Positions 51,842 through 61,420 of a DNA stretch of 64,000 nucleotides are shown piece by piece. Origin of the DNA: Struthidea cinerea (Eukaryota; Chordata; Aves; Passeriformes; Corcoracidae); assembly GCA_013397865.1 (NCBI GenBank), contig VZTI01002587.1, positions 62,001 through 126,000 of the forward strand, written 5' to 3'. Each line of letters begins with the position of its first letter. Position 1 is the first letter of the stretch. The position numbers were made by a program, and so were the translations under genes. The notes beneath the pieces were generated by a model. That model saw only the letters and a program-made list of their open reading frames with translations. It searched no databases and had not been told where the DNA came from.

Positions 51842-51888
51842 TAAAAAAAAAAAAAAAAAAGTGAAAATATGAGTCCCTAAGCATAAGG
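51842..51888. repeat. Right copy of the duplicated segment beside the gap
   Basis: A run of 18 A (51843-51860) followed by GTGAAAATATGAGTCCCT and AAGCATAAGG parallels the left copy, with three or four mismatches. Beyond it the sequence continues uniquely with CTTCTGTCTG. Confidence 0.8.
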
Positions 51889-52761
51889 CTTCTGTCTGCC
51901 TGCCTAATGCTATCTAGTACCTGTGAATACAGTGCATACAATACACCACCTTATATAACTGGAGAAGAGAATTAAAGGGTTGAAGATTAAGAGACGCACT
52001 CTTTTGCTAATTACCCAAATCAATGACTGGAGCAAAGCTAGACTGCCACATTTCAGACACATAACATCAATAGTTCTTGTACTTTTTGCATAGCTCCAAG
52101 TACTTCATCAACATCATAATGTAGTAGTATTGTTTTTTAAGAACATGAAAAACTTGTATTTCATTTCTGTTTCTGCTGGAAGAGGAAACAGGAAGGATTC
52201 AAAATGCAATGCACAACTGTAATGTTCGTTAACAGAACCACAAGATACCAAAAAGTTTCAGGTGGGTTTTGATTCGTGATAATTCTTGGGTTTGATCTAC
52301 ATCCTGGCTGACTGCATCACACATCACTATGTGCTTGCTCACCTATACTATCAGAGAGGTCCTACACTCAACCCCAGGTATCCCTCACTGTCCTGTCCTG
52401 AAGCACAAGCTCAAGGGACTTTTCATCACTTCTAGAACAGTCCCATGCTGATGGTTCTCCTCCAGGGAAATCTTCAGCAGAGAGCTAAAGTTTTTAAAGA
52501 TAAAATATGTATTACTTTGCTGATTTTTCAGATTAACAGCAATGGGCTGAGGCAACAACATTATTTTTATATTTTAATTAGTTGGGTCAAAAGAGAATGG
52601 CTTGTCACCGTTAACTTTACTGCTGCACAACGCATCTCTGTGAGCGAAACACTACCCAGAATATCCAAATCACTTTTAAAAGACGTTTACAGATATTCCA
52701 CTCTCAAAGGATCCTGGATTAGATCAATGGACGCCAACCGAGATCATTATGTATGACCTAC
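51889..52761. other. Unique sequence between gap and candidate exon
   Basis: There is no repeat family here. A plus-strand frame of 103 codons (52445-52756) is open but unrecognised. It lies opposite the intron side of the candidate exon at 52762. Confidence 0.35.
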
Positions 52762-52885
52762 CTTGCCCATTTCCTTCCCTTTTTGCCTTTGAGGCTCTTT
52801 TAGTGCACTGAATGTCTTTCTGGGGAATTTCATTTAATATCTTGGCAGCACACTCAATTCCTCCTGTCAGATCCTTAAGGCAGTC
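52762..52885 (-). CDS. Best candidate internal coding exon, minus strand, unidentified gene
   Basis: On the minus strand the block is preceded by a pyrimidine-leaning stretch ending TTTATAG and followed by GGGCAAG|GTAGGT, so both splice sites are canonical. The 124 nt are open in exactly one frame. The other two have stops within the first six codons. The 41 codons start DCLKDLTGGIECAAKILNEI and end in a basic stretch, ASKAKREGNGQ, leaving one base for the next exon (phase 0 in, phase 1 out). The balanced amino acid use, with repeated Ile/Leu/Lys/Glu spacing, looks like a soluble helical segment. I do not recognise the protein, and no neighbouring exon can be joined with confidence. If real, the gene runs on the minus strand and most of the window could be its introns. 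Confidence 0.45.
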
Positions 52886-53468
52886 CTATAAATAAAGGGC
52901 AGAAGGCTATATTACTAGAGTCAGCAAAAGAATTGTGCACAGTGATGTCCTTACTCATAGCACAACATTATGAAAATGTGCATACTATTTCTATGGTTCA
53001 GAGGCAAAGGGAGGCAAGCAATTGCAACTTTACAGCTTGTTCTCTCTGCTCCTAGATGTGTGTGTAAGACTTAGTATTTTGAATTCTGCTCCAGATAAGC
53101 AGCTACCTCTGCCTCCTTTACTTCTGTTCAGACAGCCCCACATCTTGCTGCTCTTGCATGAACACTTGCTCATTTGTTTAATACTGATATGTAATTAGTA
53201 TCAGCTGTAAACCTGGCACTTCAGCTGTTAGCAAATGGCAGCCTGGTAGGAGAGACAGCGCTTCATTAAGGCTAGACCTCAGGGCTCCTAATCGACTTTT
53301 GCATTTCCAGCTGCACAGAGCATGCCAGAGACGTGGAAGAAGTCACATAGGGTCTCCCATTCCACATCCACTGCAACTTCCACAGCCTGTTGCTGTATAA
53401 CAGCGGGCTCGAAACTTTGATCTAAATTAAATAGATAGCAGGTCACTGCTAAATGTACTAATTTAAAA
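52886..53468. other. Unique sequence, no gene recognised
   Basis: This stretch lies on the 5' side of the candidate exon on the minus strand and before the LTR cluster. I see no exon, repeat or CpG cluster. Confidence 0.4.
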
Positions 53469-53473
53469 CTAGC
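53469..53473. repeat. Left target-site duplication CTAGC
   Basis: CTAGC precedes the TG start of the LTR at 53474 and is repeated exactly at 54508-54512. A 5-bp duplication is typical of ERVL-type elements. Confidence 0.85.
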
Positions 53474-53844
53474 TGTCTTGGTTTGAAAGACAGTTGTTTG
53501 CTAATGAAGGCAGGAGCCTCCCCTGAAATGGAAAATGTAACCCCCTTCCCTCTGAATTATTATAGTTTTTATATTAAGGGGCCTTCAGGCAAAGATATGA
53601 GAAATAGGAATAACAGTTCTTTACTAATATATATAACAAGGCAAACAAACACCAATAACTGTGGCAGTGACAGCAAACAGCACCACAAACCCAGTGCCGG
53701 CCTCTCTCAGCCGCAGGCCCTTTCCCCGTGGGTGCAGTTCCGCTCACAGCCGGCAGGGGCGCTGGCGGCTCCCGGTGAGCGGGGCAGGTGCGATGGTTCC
53801 CCCGCGGCTGCAGGGGGCGCTCCGGAGCGAGCTCGGGGAGCACG

Positions 53845-53845
53845 N
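53845..53845. other. Single undetermined base inside the LTR
   Basis: The N lies six bases before the left edge of the nested insert. It interrupts the GC-rich R region just where similarity to the sister LTR ends. It may mark an unresolved junction. Confidence 0.9.
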
Positions 53846-53900
53846 GAATATGCTGAGTGGCAAAAATAATACCCAAGATCCGGACTATCTGGAAAAACTG

Positions 53901-53907
53901 TATATAA
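53901..53907 (+). promoter_or_regulatory. TATA box of the nested LTR-like insert
   Basis: TATATAA followed by GCC. It lies about 24-30 bp before the base of the stem-loop at 53931, where transcription would be expected to begin. Confidence 0.5.
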
Positions 53908-53930
53908 GCCAGCTGCTGGAAGCAGCTAGC

Positions 53931-53977
53931 GTGAACAGAGGGAGGTCTGATGCGATAGAGGTCAGACCTAGGTTCAC
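53931..53977 (+). other. Extended stem-loop at the presumed R-region start
   Basis: GTGAAC (53931-53936) pairs with GTTCAC (53972-53977), and AGGTCTGA (53943-53950) pairs with TCAGACCT (53962-53969) around an 11-nt loop. This gives 14 pairs with one internal asymmetric bulge. A smaller hairpin lies just upstream (AGCTGCT with AGCAGCT, 53911-53927), and CCCAG with CTGGG lies just downstream (53977-53994). Such a series at the RNA 5' end recalls the leader structures of retroviral R regions. Confidence 0.6.
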
Positions 53978-54507
53978 CCAGTTCCAATCCTGGGCTTGGC
54001 ACTGTCTCTCTTTTCGATCGTGGCATTACGTGTACGAACTCTCGGACACGAAATAAATTTATACTTGTTAATTCTCGAATTGGGCAGAGTTATTTATTTC
54101 ACCTCTTTTAGTGAGGCAGGGCGTTAAATAGGGTCCCAATGCAAGGGCCGCTCCAGCGAGCAGGGCTCCACTCACGGTAGAAGGAAGGCAGCAGAAGGCA
54201 GAACCCCGCATGGTGATGAATTCTCCCCACAGCGACCACAGCTTCTCTCCCCTCCGAACGCCGAGAGCCCAAGAGAGCTGGGGGCTCCACCCAACCCCTT
54301 TTTCCCAGTCCAAATCTTGCGGCATCTCTGTCCTAAACGAGAAAACCCCAGGTAAAAGAGAGTAGCCAGCTGGACCCCTCCCCCGAGCCGTGACCAGGTC
54401 TTTTGTCTCTCTTAAGTATCCAGTCGTTATTGTCTCGTAGCAACACGTATGGGGGGAAATTCCTTAAGAGAAAAGAAAACAAAAGGAGAACTCCTAAAAC
54501 CCCAACA

Positions 54508-54512
54508 CTAGC
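54508..54512. repeat. Right target-site duplication CTAGC
   Basis: Exact copy of 53469-53473. It defines the right end of the ERVL-type LTR. Confidence 0.85.
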
Positions 54513-55517
54513 CTACTACAAAAAGACTTCAAAGTCCTTGCTAGTGTTACAGAACAATCCAGTCAGGGATGACTTACGAAAACACATTGCAGCCAGACTC
54601 ATGATTTTATCATAATGCTCATCTGATTTGTCAGTGCTCTTCCCATGGGCTTACATGGTAAGGAAGAATTTTACTCTTTTAAAAAAGAAGATATTTCTAA
54701 CATGAGGAAAGCACTAAAATAGGAGCCAAACCTTCCATTTCATTACCAAGTAATTGTAGTCCAATAAACAATAACATCCAAAACTTAACCAGTTTTGAAG
54801 TGGGCAAGGTTGCTTCACGAATTTGCAGTGTGACTCTCCATGAGTATTAGAAATACTTTTTCATTTTCCTATTTTAAATTATTATATCGTTTATTTAAAA
54901 CTTAAAACTTGATAATTGTGTAGTAACAAAGTCCAAAAAGCATGAGCAGCATCTTACTCAGGTGCAGCAGCTTTAAGGCAAACACATTTTCTCTACAATT
55001 TCCCTTTCTGAGTAGCCAGTAAGTATTCACCTTCCCAGGGGGAAAAAAGCTAGAACAAAGAGTATCCAAGGGGGGGCATTATATTAAGAAATTAATTTCA
55101 AAATAGTTTATATTTAAGGCTTATAAAACCAGCAAAACATTATGGCTTGACAGTTAACTGCAGAACTGCATATTATTCATTAGCAGCCTCTTCCGGGAGA
55201 GAGAAAGGAGACATGCCCCACTTGAATGAGATTGTGAAGTTAATCCCCACTACAGGGGAATGTGCCAATTGTCAATTTTCATTCATTTTATGACACAGTA
55301 CATACATTTTCCCCAAAGCGCAGCCTTCTAGAATGGGCAGAAATTCCATTAGGCTACCTCCTTATGGGAACAACTGACAAAGGAATGAGCTATCCATATG
55401 TACACAAAGAATGCCTGCACGCACCACTCGCTCTTTAACACTACAGTTTCTCTTGCAAATAAACTGCACAGGCCAACTGAGTAACTCTCACCCCTATTCC
55501 CATTCTCTTGACCTCAC
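54513..55517. other. Unique AT-rich sequence between two LTRs
   Basis: About 1 kb without a recognisable repeat, exon or CpG cluster. Confidence 0.4.
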
Positions 55518-55522
55518 ATCCT
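55518..55522. repeat. Left target-site duplication ATCCT
   Basis: ATCCT precedes the TG start at 55523 and is repeated exactly at 56084-56088. Confidence 0.85.
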
Positions 55523-56083
55523 TGTACTAGTTTGAAAGCAAACCAGTGAGAGACTCGAAGTCAGAACTACCATTTAACAGGAAAATGAAAATAAATGTAA
55601 TAGTACAGAAACACTGACAAAGTCAGGATACAATCTGACACCCTGTCAGGCAAGGTGGTGGTAGCAGGCTGATTAAATGGTGGCTGCAGTCCTCTTGAAG
55701 TGATAGATGTGGTTCTGTTGAAGCGGTGATCCTGTAGAAGGGTCTGGTCTTCCTCTGAAGGTCCAGTGGTGGTTATGTAGCTCCTGTCCTCTGGGAATCC
55801 AGTAGGTAAGGGCTGACTGCAGTGTTCCAAACCTCAGATTATACCCAGGTAGGAATGCTTGGTTCCTCCCCCTGGGTGGAGCATCTCACAATGGGATGAA
55901 GTAATTTTATGAGTCTTGGAGTGAGACTTGATGGCCCATTAGCAGAACATATTCCCCAGAGGGAGTTATCAGGGATGTGTCATGCAAGAGATAAAGAACA
56001 CTGCCCCAGCTGGTTTTAACAGCTTATGAAGATGGTGATAGAATACATGCTTTTGGTTACACCGTACATTGTAACCTAAGACA
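55523..56083 (-). mobile_element. Solo LTR of a TguERVL-like element, minus strand
   Basis: The 561-bp element runs from TGTACTAG to CCTAAGACA with a perfect 5-bp duplication, as expected for ERVL. Long stretches match the LTR family that I know from songbird genomes. Examples are AGATGTGGTTCTGTTGA, GCGGTGATCCTGTAGAAGGG, TCTTCCTCTGAAGGTCCAGT, GGAATCCAGTAGGTAAGGGC and CACAATGGGATGAAGTAATT. A TATA box (GTATAATC) lies near 55837-55844 on the minus strand. The usual AATAAA position is degraded. The minus-strand frame of 87 codons inside it has no coding meaning. No internal ERV genes are present. Confidence 0.9.
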
Positions 56084-56088
56084 ATCCT
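56084..56088. repeat. Right target-site duplication ATCCT
   Basis: Exact copy of 55518-55522. Confidence 0.85.
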
Positions 56089-59023
56089 CAACAAAATTGT
56101 TAAACTGAAGCCGTACAACAGAACTTTATGGATGAAACACAAGATTCAATATATAGTAAAGTCCCACATCACTAACTAGACCTTGCAAGGACTTGTGGAA
56201 GGCCAATTTAATTAACTGCTGGGCTCATTTCTTGGCATGTGAGGGAGCTGAACATCAATGTTTGCAACTGCTGTTCTGCAATCACCGCCTGTTCAGCTGC
56301 TGTTCACAGTGGCTCTCAGGCATGGAGCAGTAAGATGTTATAAGTTACTGCTACAATGTCTGATGGGTGGGGTGCGGGTTGGGAGGGAGATAATTTTTTT
56401 TTTTAAGAATGTTGCAGAAGAGAAACCTTCCAAAAGTCTTACAAAACATCTTTTTTAGAGCTACCCTGCATTACCAGAGTAGCACTTCTACTTAAAAGGA
56501 AAAGGAATGATCTTTCTTCTATTCACACTTGGTGCTTTTTTGGATTTTAGTACTGTTGCACTTCATAGGCTGAAATGACTCCATCCCATACACCTTTCAC
56601 ACAACAAGGCCTTGAAAGACAGAATATCAGTGTGACTTACAATATGGTCCACCTCGGGCAACTAAGCTACCAGTCAACTCTTACTATAAATCTAACAAAT
56701 GAAACTTACTTCTCAAATGCAATATTAAAATACACTTCCTTTTTTATTAAAATGCTTACATAAAAAAGAAAAAAGGTGTCTAACAGCAAAAATATTGCTG
56801 GTGTAGGGCTCCAGCAGATACAGAACAGTGTGACTTCGGTGATCATTATTCAGTGTTTACTCAATAAAACTCATTCTGTTCAGCTCAGTCATTGATTATC
56901 TCAATATATACCATAATATTCAAATGCTGATTTTTTAAAAGTAGGTTTCCATGAGGATTTCACTTGTAGCAGAGCTTCAGCAAAATACAGTAATACAGTT
57001 CAAGTAGACTTCACTTATGCACATGGGCAATTTTTTTCACATAGACCCAAAAGAAAGATCTTTTCACTGGACATCTCTTGATGGTACATTGAAACTTTCA
57101 CTTATCTTGACAACAGCTAAAAAAAAAAAAAGTGTCTAAGTTCTCAAGAAAAAAAAAGTCTGTAAAATTATTTCTTTAGATTTTTCTGAAAAGCCAACAA
57201 AATAATATAGATACATCAAAATAGCATCCAAAAAAAAGTTCAAAGGTTAGTTTAGCAACACACACATGCAGATATTAAATATAAAAAAGTATATCTTTTT
57301 TCCTATATGTGCACACAATTCTCTCATATATATATATATTTATCTGGTTTCATAGTCAGGAATTAAACCAGGAGTGTGGGGTGGGATGGGCTGACTTGCA
57401 TACATACTAAGTAAAAAAGAAAACACTTTAAAATCATATACTTGTTGTTTTAAACACAAGCATGCGATAACATTCCTCGCTGCCTTTGTAACAGGTATCA
57501 ATGTCAAACTCAGGGCTGGAATGTCATCACTGCTGGCAGGGCACTACTGTGAGGACACTCATGTATGCAGCGGTCCCACTGACACCATCAGGTGTTGTTT
57601 ATGCATGATTCAAGTCTTGATGTCAAGGCAAAACAGAAGGAGCCAGCAGGAAATATACCATGGAAAAGTGTAAGAAGAGAAAGATTAGCTACACAGATAC
57701 CAATAAAAACAATTTTTCCCTGCTCTTTCAAGAGGGAAGTTAAACATAAAATTGCACTGTAAACAAGAATGATCTTGATTACAAAAGAGCTGACATTAAG
57801 GCTTTAAACACACTTAAGAGAAACTTAAAATTAGACACACTTTCCTACAATATTCATATTTAGAAACCTCCCTCAAACTTTTTTTAAAATCCTAATTATT
57901 GACTTAAAAACAAATTTTGCTATACTTGTTAAAACATGAGCCCTTTTTGCAAGAGAAAGCCAACAAAACATACACTTAAATACTTCTCATTTTTTAACAT
58001 GAGTTTACCTGCACATTACTTTTACTTTCCAAATTTGTATCCACTTAAGGTTTGAACTACAGAACAGCATTAAGGAAGCAAGTAACTTGTTAAAAAATAT
58101 TAGATACCACTAAAACTGTTCCCAGAAGGCATTAGAGCACCTTCCCAGAGGCTTATTCTTTCACTGCACAAAGCAGTTAAACCCACAGTGCTGAAACCTT
58201 CGGGTCTTGGACTAGATGCATCAATGTACAAAGCAGTTCTGCTGTTGGGGAATCAGGCCACACTTAGGAAATCTGAATTGCAACCTCTTATTTTCCCTAG
58301 ACTTGCTTTCCCAAGGGAGCTACATTAAATTACTTGATTTCCCCTGGACTTAGCCTCCCATACATAGCTAACAAATCAATTTATTTTCTTCTCCTTGTAC
58401 CTGCTGATTTGGATTTCTATGTGTGTAGATCTTAAAAGGACATTTGTGCAGCACTCCAGGATCCTGATCCTGTTTGATTCCCATTGATACATGCTAATAA
58501 CAATATGTTTAAAAGCCCTACCAGTTAAAAGAAAACTGTTTGATACACAACTGGGTTTACATCACCACTGGTTAGATCAGGATGCAAAACCAGAAAGCTT
58601 GGGGTGGTGAGGAATAGCATACCACAGCTACACCAGATCATACTGCAAAGACAGCCTTCCTGTCCTCTAAGTCTGTAGGATATGGAACAGGGAAGTAAAG
58701 TGCTAACCTTTTACAAAAAGACCACAAAATTTTTTAATTACTAGAGTTATTATCCCAGACAATAAATATACATTCACTGATCTAGTAGAGTACATCTCAT
58801 CAAATTTCCATGAAGACTCAAGTCACTAGATTTCTGTAAACGTTCTTCACTCTGCAATACATTAACTTGAGCGATTTCTCCTTACCAGAATGACATTAAC
58901 CTTCCATAATTATGAGATATACATTGACAAACCTGAGAGATGAAACTGGCCTCACTGCAGGGCACACACACTTTGGAAACCAATTAGATGAAGGACTGTC
59001 AGTTGTTAAATCTGGCCAGAGAA
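56089..59023. other. Unique AT-rich sequence, no gene recognised
   Basis: About 2.9 kb between LTRs. A TA dinucleotide repeat lies at 57325-57340, and short A-rich runs near 57120 and 57230. A donor-like CTG|GTAAGG on the minus strand near 58883 pairs with a CTCTCAG acceptor for a block of about 57 nt that is open, but it is too short to claim. No repeat families are visible. Confidence 0.4.
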
Positions 59024-59029
59024 CAACTT
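59024..59029. repeat. Left target-site duplication CAACTT
   Basis: CAACTT precedes the TG start of the LTR at 59030 and is repeated exactly at 59634-59639. Confidence 0.85.
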
Positions 59030-59633
59030 TGCCGTGGTGCTCTCTCCAGCTAGCACGCTGTCCTGGCACCGGCCAATGTTCTACATGCCCCAGGTGGGGG
59101 GAAAGGAAGCCGATCGCGGTGCTGGAGGGCAGGGAAACACCTGCTCGGGTTCGCCTTGCCCACCGATGGCAGGGTGCGCGAAGGAGGGAGGAAAAAAACC
59201 AGAGGGACTTCCTCATGGGGCAGAGAAGGGTTTATTGGAGAGAAAAGCCACAAGGAGAGCTGATAAAATTAGGTGGGCGTGGGGTTTTATACCCCTGCAT
59301 AATAGGCGTGGAGAACATATAATAACCAATAAAATATCAGTTATGGGGTGTTACAAGGGGGAGAGAAGGGATCAGAGCGAATGGGAGAAGGAGTGGGGGG
59401 TAGAGGAGTAACATGGGCCAATTAACTACTGAGGAACATAGAACTTTCTGGAGAAATAAGCAAATATGAACCATAAGGGGGGGGGGCAGCAGCCAATGGT
59501 CAGCATGCTTCACACAGCCTTTTGGGTGCTCACTGTGCGTTCGAGCCCTTGTGCTGTGGAGGCATCAAACCAATGGACCTGTTGCTGTGCTTGGTCCAGC
59601 TGACCATGGCTCTGGCCATGGCTCACCACAACA
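59030..59633 (-). mobile_element. Solo LTR, ERVK-type (class II), minus strand
   Basis: This 604-bp element starts TGCCGTGG, ends CCACAACA and has a perfect 6-bp duplication. It belongs to the same family as 11477-11991: both have TGTCCTGGCACC 29 bp from the left end, the TTTATTG polyadenylation block, and matching right ends with GACCATGGCTC. The promoter is better preserved here. TATAAAA reads on the minus strand from 59285-59291 and AATAAA from 59231-59236, about 50 bp apart. A CCAAT-type motif lies upstream. A run of ten G is at 59477-59486. The length difference from the sister LTR (604 against 515 bp) points to an indel or subfamily difference in U3. Confidence 0.87.
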
Positions 59634-59639
59634 CAACTT
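59634..59639. repeat. Right target-site duplication CAACTT
   Basis: Exact copy of 59024-59029. Confidence 0.85.
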
Positions 59640-60235
59640 GTTGAATACTTTGTGCAAAACCAGTGCCATCTGGGGACGCTTTCAGCTCCCCCCTTGTTAA
59701 AATTCACAAGAGTGAATTAAAGAGATGAAGGTGCATTAAACGAACACAGAAATTAGACCTAATTTTAAATATGTACTGGTTTAACAAAACCTTGTAATCT
59801 GCTCAGGTGCATTACACTTGTGATTTCCTTAATGTTTCTTTAATGATTTTAGAAGGTTCTCTGTTGCACTGCAAACCGATTTTGTTCACACAGTGAAGTT
59901 TTCCCACAGTGGAGTAAGCAAGTTATCAAGAGAACTAATTAGCTTGACCTTCTGTTTGCCCAGTATGGAGAAATGCACCAAACAGGTCTCTTTTCATGTC
60001 TGAGTCTGTCAATTAAAGCTCAGGCTTTCTATTCATTGCATTGTCCTCAAGAATATTTACCACAAGCACAGACTGTGTAAGGAATGCACTATCCACTTGC
60101 CTCTTCACACTATCAGGTAATAGCTTTGAATTTTCTTCAGAAGAGGAAAACAACAGCCATAAAAGAAACTTCCTTTGCAGAAAGCAGATAAAATCCTTCT
60201 GAATTGACAGTTCCTTAGGCAAAATTAAAAGCTAT
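59640..60235. other. Unique sequence between two LTRs
   Basis: About 600 bp with no recognisable repeat or exon. It separates the ERVK-type LTR from the next ERVL-type LTR. Confidence 0.4.
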
Positions 60236-60240
60236 GAACT
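60236..60240. repeat. Left target-site duplication GAACT (imperfect)
   Basis: GAACT before the TG start at 60241 matches GGACT at 61416-61420 in four of five positions. Confidence 0.6.
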
Positions 60241-61415
60241 TGTTGGAGGTTAGGACTTTTTCCTTTTTTTTCCTTCTCTCAGGGAATTTTCTCCCATTTG
60301 TTGCCGAAGAGATGATAACGATGATACTTAAGAGACAAAAGATGTGGCTGGGAGGAGGAGGAGGGGGAAGTGTGCAGTTTGCCACTGTCTCTGAGCTGGG
60401 GGGCTTTCTCTTGGGAAGTGCAGAGCTACTGTGAGATTTCGGCTGGGGCGTCAGGGGCTGGGCTTGGCCCTCACTCACTCTCTTGCTGTCGGGATCAGGG
60501 TGGGGACACATAGTGTTTTGGTGCTGGACTGTTGCTGCCCAGAGGATTTGCTGCCACTGTGGAGTTTTTGTCCTGCACTTCTCCTTGCCATGGGTGAGCT
60601 TCTGCTCGCAAGAGCAGCAGCTGAACTGGGACCTTTCCAACACCCGACCTCACTGGGAAGGGGACCCCAAACCCCTCCCACCTCTGGAGGGAGTGTCTCC
60701 CAGCTGCTTGCGGCAGCGGCCTGTGGCGGTCTGTCTGCCAACACCCAGCCGTGCGGTTTTCTGCTGCTGTTTCAGGGCTTTTTTGCTATACTTTAACACA
60801 GCACCTCATGTCCGCCCAAAGCCCCGCGGCTCCTGGCACAGCTTTGGAGGTTTTGCTACATTTTGTTTGCCACCCTGGGTGTGCCCGCCTCTGCTGTTCC
60901 AGCCTGCTGCTCCGAGGTTCCTGGTACAATCCATTTTGCCACCCGGAGTGGCACCGAGACCAGCTGCCCCCATGAGTTTGGAAAGGAAAGCCGCTTCCGT
61001 CTCTCTCCTTCCAGCCGAGCCGCCATTGCCGTGTGGAGAGGAGGCCGCGCTGGCGCCACAGCGCCCCCTGCAGGCGCGGGGGAACCAGCGCAGCCGCCCT
61101 GCCCGGCCGGGAGCCGCCAGCGCCCCTGGCGGCCGGGAGCGGAACTGCAGCACAGGGGAAGGGGCCTGCGGCTGAGAGAGGCTGGCACTGGGTTTGTGGT
61201 TCTGTTTCTGTTCGTTGTTGCTGCCACTGTTGTTGTTTGTTTGCCTTGTTATACACATACATACTAGTAAAGAACTGTTATTCCCTTTCCCATACCTTTG
61301 CCTGAAGCCCCTTCATTTCAAAGTTATAATAATTTGGAGGTAAGAGAGTCATATTTTCCATTCCAAGGGAGGTTCACGCCTTCCTTGGCAGGCACCTGTC
61401 TTTCAAACCAATACA
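60241..61415 (+). mobile_element. Large solo LTR of an ERVL-type element, plus strand
   Basis: This 1175-bp GC-rich element runs from TGTTGGAGG to CCAATACA with a 5-bp duplication carrying one mismatch. It is the sister of 53474-54507 in the opposite orientation and shares the U3 start and the last 300 bp with it. The variant polyadenylation signal AGTAAA (61266-61271) and the following AACTGTTATTCC match the sister LTR. High GC in U3 creates long overlapping frames (up to 230 codons at 60483-61175) on both strands. These are by-products of base composition, not genes. No internal retroviral sequence flanks it. Confidence 0.87.
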
Positions 61416-61420
61416 GGACT
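61416..61420. repeat. Right target-site duplication GGACT (imperfect)
   Basis: Partner of GAACT at 60236-60240 with one purine change. Confidence 0.6.

Larger units (their letters stand above)
53851..54086 (+). mobile_element. Nested LTR-like insert, plus strand
   Basis: Within the minus-strand LTR lies about 236 bp in the opposite orientation. It has a TATA box (TATATAA, 53901-53907), strong stem-loops about 25 bp downstream, and AATAAA at 54052-54057, followed by a short AT-rich tail ending GGGCA. This is the layout of a compact LTR. TG and CA ends can be chosen at 53851 and 54086, but the flanks do not give a clean duplication and the N at 53845 obscures the left one. An alternative is that this is native U3 or R sequence of a divergent subfamily. 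Confidence 0.45.
53474..54507 (-). mobile_element. Solo LTR of an ERVL-type element, minus strand, carrying a nested insert
   Basis: The element runs from TGTCTTGG to CCCCAACA with a perfect 5-bp duplication. The left 330 bp (minus-strand R-U5) and the right 130 bp (minus-strand start of U3) are clearly related to the LTR at 60241-61415 in reverse orientation. Shared are the TTTGAAAGACAG end, AAAGATATG...TAACAGTTCTTTA, the GGCCTCTCTCAGCCGCAGGC block and the U3 start with TACTTAAGAGA and GACAAAAGA. The polyadenylation signal is the variant AGTAAA (from TTTACT at 53620-53625). The middle is unlike the sister LTR. It holds a single N at 53845, a separate plus-strand insert, and a GC-rich U3 with TATA-like TATTTAA near 54126-54132. 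No internal genes remain. Confidence 0.85.

Noticed and set aside
53972..53994. tRNA T-arm-like sequence (CCCAG, TTCCAATC, CTGGG)
   Set aside because: No matching acceptor, D or anticodon arms around it. It is one of several hairpins inside the LTR-like insert.
60483..61175. Open frame of 230 codons, the longest in the window
   Set aside because: It lies wholly inside the GC-rich U3 and R parts of the ERVL-type LTR at 60241-61415. Overlapping long frames exist on both strands there, and the peptide is a low-complexity Pro/Ala/Arg mix with no domain.
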